Source: Chelativorans sp. AA-79 | GTDB taxonomy: Bacteria > Pseudomonadota > Alphaproteobacteria > Rhizobiales > Rhizobiaceae | Length of the DNA stretch: 64,000 nucleotides | Direction: 5' to 3' | NCBI RefSeq assembly: GCF_029457495.1 | Contig: NZ_CP120361.1 | Location: forward strand, 434,001 to 498,000 | In this document: positions 61,379-64,000 of the stretch, piece after piece | Layout of the letters: every line of letters begins with the position of its first letter | Position numbering within the stretch: the stretch's first letter is position 1 | The notes under the pieces: generated by a model | What the model saw: only the letters and a program-made list of their open reading frames with translations | Databases searched by the model: none | What the model was told of the DNA's origin: nothing | Program-made: the position numbers and the translations under genes

Positions 61379-61561
61379 ATGGCTGTTCCCAAAAGAAAAA
61401 CCTCGCCGTCCAAGCGCGGCATGCGCCGCTCGGCCGACGCGCTGAAGGCACCCACTTACGTGGAAGACAAGAATTCCGGCGAATTGCGCCGCCCGCACCA
61501 TGTCGACCTGAAGACCGGCATGTATCGCGGCCGGCAGGTGCTGGAGCCCAAGGAAGCTTAA
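61379..61561 (+). CDS. rpmF: 50S ribosomal protein L32
   Basis: 60 residues. [18 protein letters not shown] is the invariant L32 N-terminus and [19 protein letters not shown] the C-terminal half; the zinc cysteines seen in some L32 proteins are absent, as usual in alphaproteobacteria. Component of the large ribosomal subunit. GGAGAG lies 6 nt before the ATG, and a terminator follows 29 nt after the stop. Confidence 0.97.
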   Translation: MAVPKRKTSPSKRGMRRSADALKAPTYVEDKNSGELRRPHHVDLKTGMYRGRQVLEPKEA

Positions 61562-61589
61562 GCTTCGGATCTCAGGCAACACGTGAAAA

Positions 61590-61615
61590 GGCCGGCCCCT
61601 AGGGGTCGGTCTTTT
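61590..61615 (+). terminator. intrinsic terminator of rpmF
   Basis: GGCCGGCCCC (61590-61599) pairs with GGGGTCGGTC (61602-61611) with two G-U pairs, then TTTTCTGTTT. Placed right behind rpmF. Confidence 0.8.
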
Positions 61616-61703
61616 CTGTTTGGAGCATTCGCAGGCAAATGGAAGCACTTGCCGTCGCACAAACGCGGCTGAAAAGCGAACGCAACCCGCTCCGGGAGCG
61701 GCG

Positions 61704-62159
61704 CTACCTGCCAAGCTTCGCGGCAATGGCGCTGATGCGCGCCAGCATGGCTTGAAGATCGGCTGAGATGCGGCGGTGCAGGTCCTCGGCTGCTTCCGGG
61801 AATTCCTCCAGGATGCGGCGGAACATGGAGCGGCTCAGCCGGATCACGGTGACGTCCGTCTGGGCGACTGCGCTGGTCAGCCGCTCCGATTCGGCGATCA
61901 GCGCGAACTCCCCCAGGATGGCGCCGGGCCCATATGTGGAGATCAGGTCGCGGCGGTCGGCGTTCTGGTGATAGAGTGCCACCTCGCCGGAGGCGATCAC
62001 AAAGGCGCAATCGGCCGGCGCTCCTTCGGAATAGAGCTTCCGCCCCGCGCCGAGGGAGATGGTCTCGGCTCCGAAGGCCAGCAGGCGTAGCTGCTCGCGC
62101 GTGAAACCCTCAAAGAGTCTCACGCCGGACAACACGCGGATGTCATCGTCCAGCGCCAT
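61704..62159 (-). CDS. Stand-alone cyclic nucleotide-binding (Crp/Fnr-type) domain protein
   Basis: 151 residues forming a single cNMP-binding barrel: YSEGAPADCAFVIASGEVALY and GAILGEFALIAESERLTSAV correspond to the phosphate-binding cassette region, though the Arg-Ser/Thr pair that contacts cyclic phosphate reads RLTSA. It stops after the C-helix, so no DNA-binding helix-turn-helix follows. It may sense cAMP or act as a regulatory subunit for a partner. Convergent with rpmF and upstream-adjacent to the response regulator gene. Confidence 0.85.
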   Translation of the reverse strand: MALDDDIRVLSGVRLFEGFTREQLRLLAFGAETISLGAGRKLYSEGAPADCAFVIASGEVALYHQNADRRDLISTYGPGAILGEFALIAESERLTSAVAQTDVTVIRLSRSMFRRILEEFPEAAEDLHRRISADLQAMLARISAIAAKLGR

Positions 62160-62213
62160 GGCGGATCCGTCCCCGCGCCCGTTCCCGTGTTATGGTTTTC
62201 CCCACCCGCCGGC

Positions 62214-62897
62214 TCAGGGAACGAGCTTGTATCCGCCGCTTTCTGTCACAAGAATCTCGGCTTTGGAAGGATCGCGCTCGATCTTTTGGCGCAAACGGTA
62301 GACGTGGGTCTCCAGCGTGTGCGTCGTCACGCCGGAATTGTAGCCCCACACCTCTTCGAGAAGGACGTCCCGCGTGACCACCTTCTGCTCGGCGCGATAG
62401 AGATATCTGATGATCGCCGCCTCCTTCTCCGTCAGACGGATCTTGCTGCCGCGCTGGTCGATCAGCAGCTTCTGGCTGGGCTTGAACGTATACGGCCCCA
62501 CCGTGAAGCTGGCATCCTCACTCTGCTCGTGCTGGCGCATCTGCGCGCGGATGCGCGCGAGCAGGACGGCGAAGCGGAAAGGCTTCGTCACATAGTCGTT
62601 GGCGCCGGCCTCAAGCCCCAGGATGGTGTCGGAATCGGTGTCCTGCGCCGTCAGCATGATGATCGGGGCGCGATAGCCTCCCTTGCGCAGGAGCTTCACG
62701 GCCTCGCGCCCGTCCATGTCGGGCAGGCCCACATCCATGATGGTGAGATCCACCATGGCATTGCGCGTGGCCTGGATCCCCTTGGTCGCCGTGGCTTCCT
62801 CGATGAGGTCGAATTCCTCGTAGAGAGCCAGCTGCTCGACCAGGGTGGAGCGCAGGTCATCGTCGTCGTCGACGATCAGGATGGTGCGTGGCGTCAT
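62214..62897 (-). CDS. cenR: OmpR-family response regulator, CenR-like
   Basis: 227 residues. Receiver domain with acidic pocket at 10-12, phosphoacceptor Asp55 in TIMDVGLPDMDG and Lys in the VTKPF motif; winged-helix DNA-binding domain from about 128 (VWGYNSGVTTHTLETHVYRL, TESGGYKLVP end). The sequence strongly resembles the CenR envelope regulator of alphaproteobacteria as I remember it; its kinase CenK is not in the window. Divergent from an L,D-transpeptidase gene, which would fit a cell-envelope regulon. Confidence 0.88.
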   Translation of the reverse strand: MTPRTILIVDDDDDLRSTLVEQLALYEEFDLIEEATATKGIQATRNAMVDLTIMDVGLPDMDGREAVKLLRKGGYRAPIIMLTAQDTDSDTILGLEAGANDYVTKPFRFAVLLARIRAQMRQHEQSEDASFTVGPYTFKPSQKLLIDQRGSKIRLTEKEAAIIRYLYRAEQKVVTRDVLLEEVWGYNSGVTTHTLETHVYRLRQKIERDPSKAEILVTESGGYKLVP

Positions 62898-62981
62898 TTT
62901 CGATCCATCAATTTTTCGCCAGATGGCGTTGACCAGCCCCCTGCTTGGCAGAACGTCCCGTTTATGTGCAATAAGCCGACT

Positions 62982-63596
62982 ATGAAAGCCCGTCGTGATT
63001 CTTTGTTGAACAAATCAATTATACGCCAGAAAAAGCGGCAAGGCACGCCGGCTTCCGACAGACGCCCCAAAGCTCCGGTTCTCAAGGTTAGCACACGCCC
63101 CGGTGACCGGAGCCGGGGCCTCCTCGCTATTGGCGGGCTGGTCTTCGCCTGCGCGCTCGGGCGCTCGGGAGTAAGCGCCTTCAAGCGCGAGGGCGACGGG
63201 GCGACGCCGCTCGCCACGATGCGTCCGCAGAGAATCTATTTCCGCCCCGACCGGCGGTCGGGCGGCATCGGACCTGCCCGTCTTCCCGTCCTGCCCATCC
63301 GGCCCGATCTCGGGTGGTGCGACGCGCCCTGCAACGCCAATTACAATCGGCCGGTGCGCCTGCCCATCGCGGCGAGCCATGAGAGGATGCTGCGGCAGGA
63401 CAGGCTCTATGACGTCTGCGTGGTGCTCGACTGGAACATCCGGCCGCGCAAGCGCGGCGCCGGCAGCGCCATCTTCCTGCATATCGCGCGGGAAGGCATG
63501 ATGCCCACCGAGGGCTGTATCGCCGTGAGCCCACGTGACATGGCCCGACTCCTGCGGTTCCTGTCCCGCCGGACGCGCATCGCCGTCCTTTCCTGA
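62982..63596 (+). CDS. L,D-transpeptidase (YkuD) family protein
   Basis: 204 residues. The catalytic block FLHIAREGMMPTEGCIAVS has His and Cys179 of the HxxR...GC motif; upstream ALGRSGVSAFKREGDGATPL is the conserved N-terminal segment of this short YkuD class. These enzymes form 3-3 cross-links or attach lipoproteins in peptidoglycan; no signal peptide is obvious, so export is uncertain. Starts considered were ATG 62982 and ATG 62964; the N-terminal 35 residues are Arg/Lys-rich and poorly conserved. Confidence 0.82.
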   Translation: MKARRDSLLNKSIIRQKKRQGTPASDRRPKAPVLKVSTRPGDRSRGLLAIGGLVFACALGRSGVSAFKREGDGATPLATMRPQRIYFRPDRRSGGIGPARLPVLPIRPDLGWCDAPCNANYNRPVRLPIAASHERMLRQDRLYDVCVVLDWNIRPRKRGAGSAIFLHIAREGMMPTEGCIAVSPRDMARLLRFLSRRTRIAVLS

Positions 63597-63643
63597 AGAA
63601 TGTCCCCGGCCTGTTGCCAGGGCCGCAAACACCCGCAGCCTCG

Positions 63644-64000
63644 CTATTTGCAGCTCTGGATGGAATCGAGGGCGGCAGTGAGCCCGAGCAGAGAGAAGGT
63701 GTAGTTCGTGTTGTTGCCGCGGCGCGAGGTGGCGGAAATGCGCATATCCGATCCCGCCTTCATGGCGGCGATGAGTTGCGGCTCTTCGGCCGCGTTCTCC
63801 ATCCAGGCCGACTTGCCCTGGGTGAACATGGTAAAGGACCTGCTGCCCACCGAGACGGTGACCTTGGAGCCTTCCCGCAGATCGTAGCCGGCGATGAATT
63901 GCGGCTCGAAAGCCACGTTCTGACCCGGCTTCTGGCTGACGAAGAAGAAGATGTCGCCGTGATCGAGGCTGGAGGGCTCCTTCTGCTTCGGCACGCTCAT
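63644..64000 (-). CDS. Invasion-associated locus B (IalB)-family protein, C-terminal part
   Basis: 118 codons are visible up to the window edge; a Met codon falls exactly at the edge but IalB proteins are about 170-200 residues with a signal peptide, so the gene continues outside. FVSQKPGQNVAFEPQFIAGYDLREGSKV-type spacing (split here as FVSQKPGQNVAFEP and GYDLREGSKVTV), KAGSDM and the C-terminal FSLLGLTAALDSIQSC match the family. IalB is a periplasmic or outer-membrane-associated protein linked to host invasion in Bartonella but widespread in free-living rhizobia. Confidence 0.82.
   Translation of the reverse strand: MSVPKQKEPSSLDHGDIFFFVSQKPGQNVAFEPQFIAGYDLREGSKVTVSVGSRSFTMFTQGKSAWMENAAEEPQLIAAMKAGSDMRISATSRRGNNTNYTFSLLGLTAALDSIQSCK

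Noticed and set aside
1..64000. CRISPR arrays, tRNA or rRNA genes, prophage genes
   Set aside because: No spaced direct repeats, cloverleaf-like sequences, rRNA blocks or phage structural genes were seen; the 16S-like string at 55391-55405 is only the complement of a Shine-Dalgarno sequence.

Overview
The window is about 62-65% G+C and gene-dense, with many 1-4 nt gene overlaps. It looks like the chromosome or a large replicon of a rhizobial-type alphaproteobacterium (Hyphomicrobiales). The grounds are a TrcR/DUF1013 cell-cycle regulator, a Usg protein, a CenR-like response regulator, an IalB-type protein, the ispA - mtgA - rpmF neighbourhood, and many ABC importers typical of that order. No tRNA, rRNA, CRISPR array or recognisable insertion sequence was seen.

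Region 1 (1-13.5 kb, plus strand): the end of an IclR regulator, then one long operon. It holds a complete Liv-type ABC importer (LivF, binding protein, LivH, LivM, LivG) interleaved with hydrolases: a C45 (penicillin acyltransferase-like) protein, a PuuE-like deacetylase, HyuA, HyuB, an M20 peptidase, and an OYE flavin oxidoreductase. This resembles a catabolic pathway for an N-acyl or cyclic amide compound whose substrate I cannot name. Region 2 (13.7-19.2 kb, minus): a cupin and the oxidative pentose-phosphate operon gnd - zwf - gntK, in which gntK is fused to a GH15 glucoamylase/trehalase. An 880 bp gene-free stretch with two consecutive hairpins follows.

Region 3 (20.1-25.6 kb, minus): a thiosulfate-type group (periplasmic rhodanese, YeeE/TsuA transporter, an Ala/Pro/Cys-rich small protein, a His/Cys-rich conserved protein), then TVP38-like, fatty-acid-hydroxylase and VKOR-like membrane proteins. 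Region 4 (25.9-34.3 kb): an apparently complete sulfolactate degradation operon (suyA, suyB, tripartite tricarboxylate transporter, slcC, comC, YeiH-type sulfite/sulfate exporter). A divergent GntR/UTRA regulator faces it across a well-defined promoter/operator.

Region 5 (34.3-51.9 kb): two sugar-type (CUT1) ABC clusters on either side of GntR and LacI regulators. The left one carries an SDR and a DgoD-like dehydratase. The right one carries an SDR, a zinc alcohol dehydrogenase, a PfkB kinase resembling YihV sulfofructose kinase and a YihT/LacD-like class I aldolase. Beside the sulfolactate operon, this suggests a locus that could take a sulfonated sugar through to pyruvate and sulfite. That link is an inference and two steps are not accounted for.

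Region 6 (52-64 kb): mainly conserved housekeeping genes (phytase-like protein, trcR, thioredoxin-like protein, acs, usg, ispA, mtgA, rpmF, a cyclic-nucleotide-binding protein, cenR-like regulator, an L,D-transpeptidase, the end of an IalB-like gene). It also contains a 22-codon ORF with a Shine-Dalgarno sequence fully complementary to the 16S rRNA tail and its own terminator, and a LysR C-terminal remnant.
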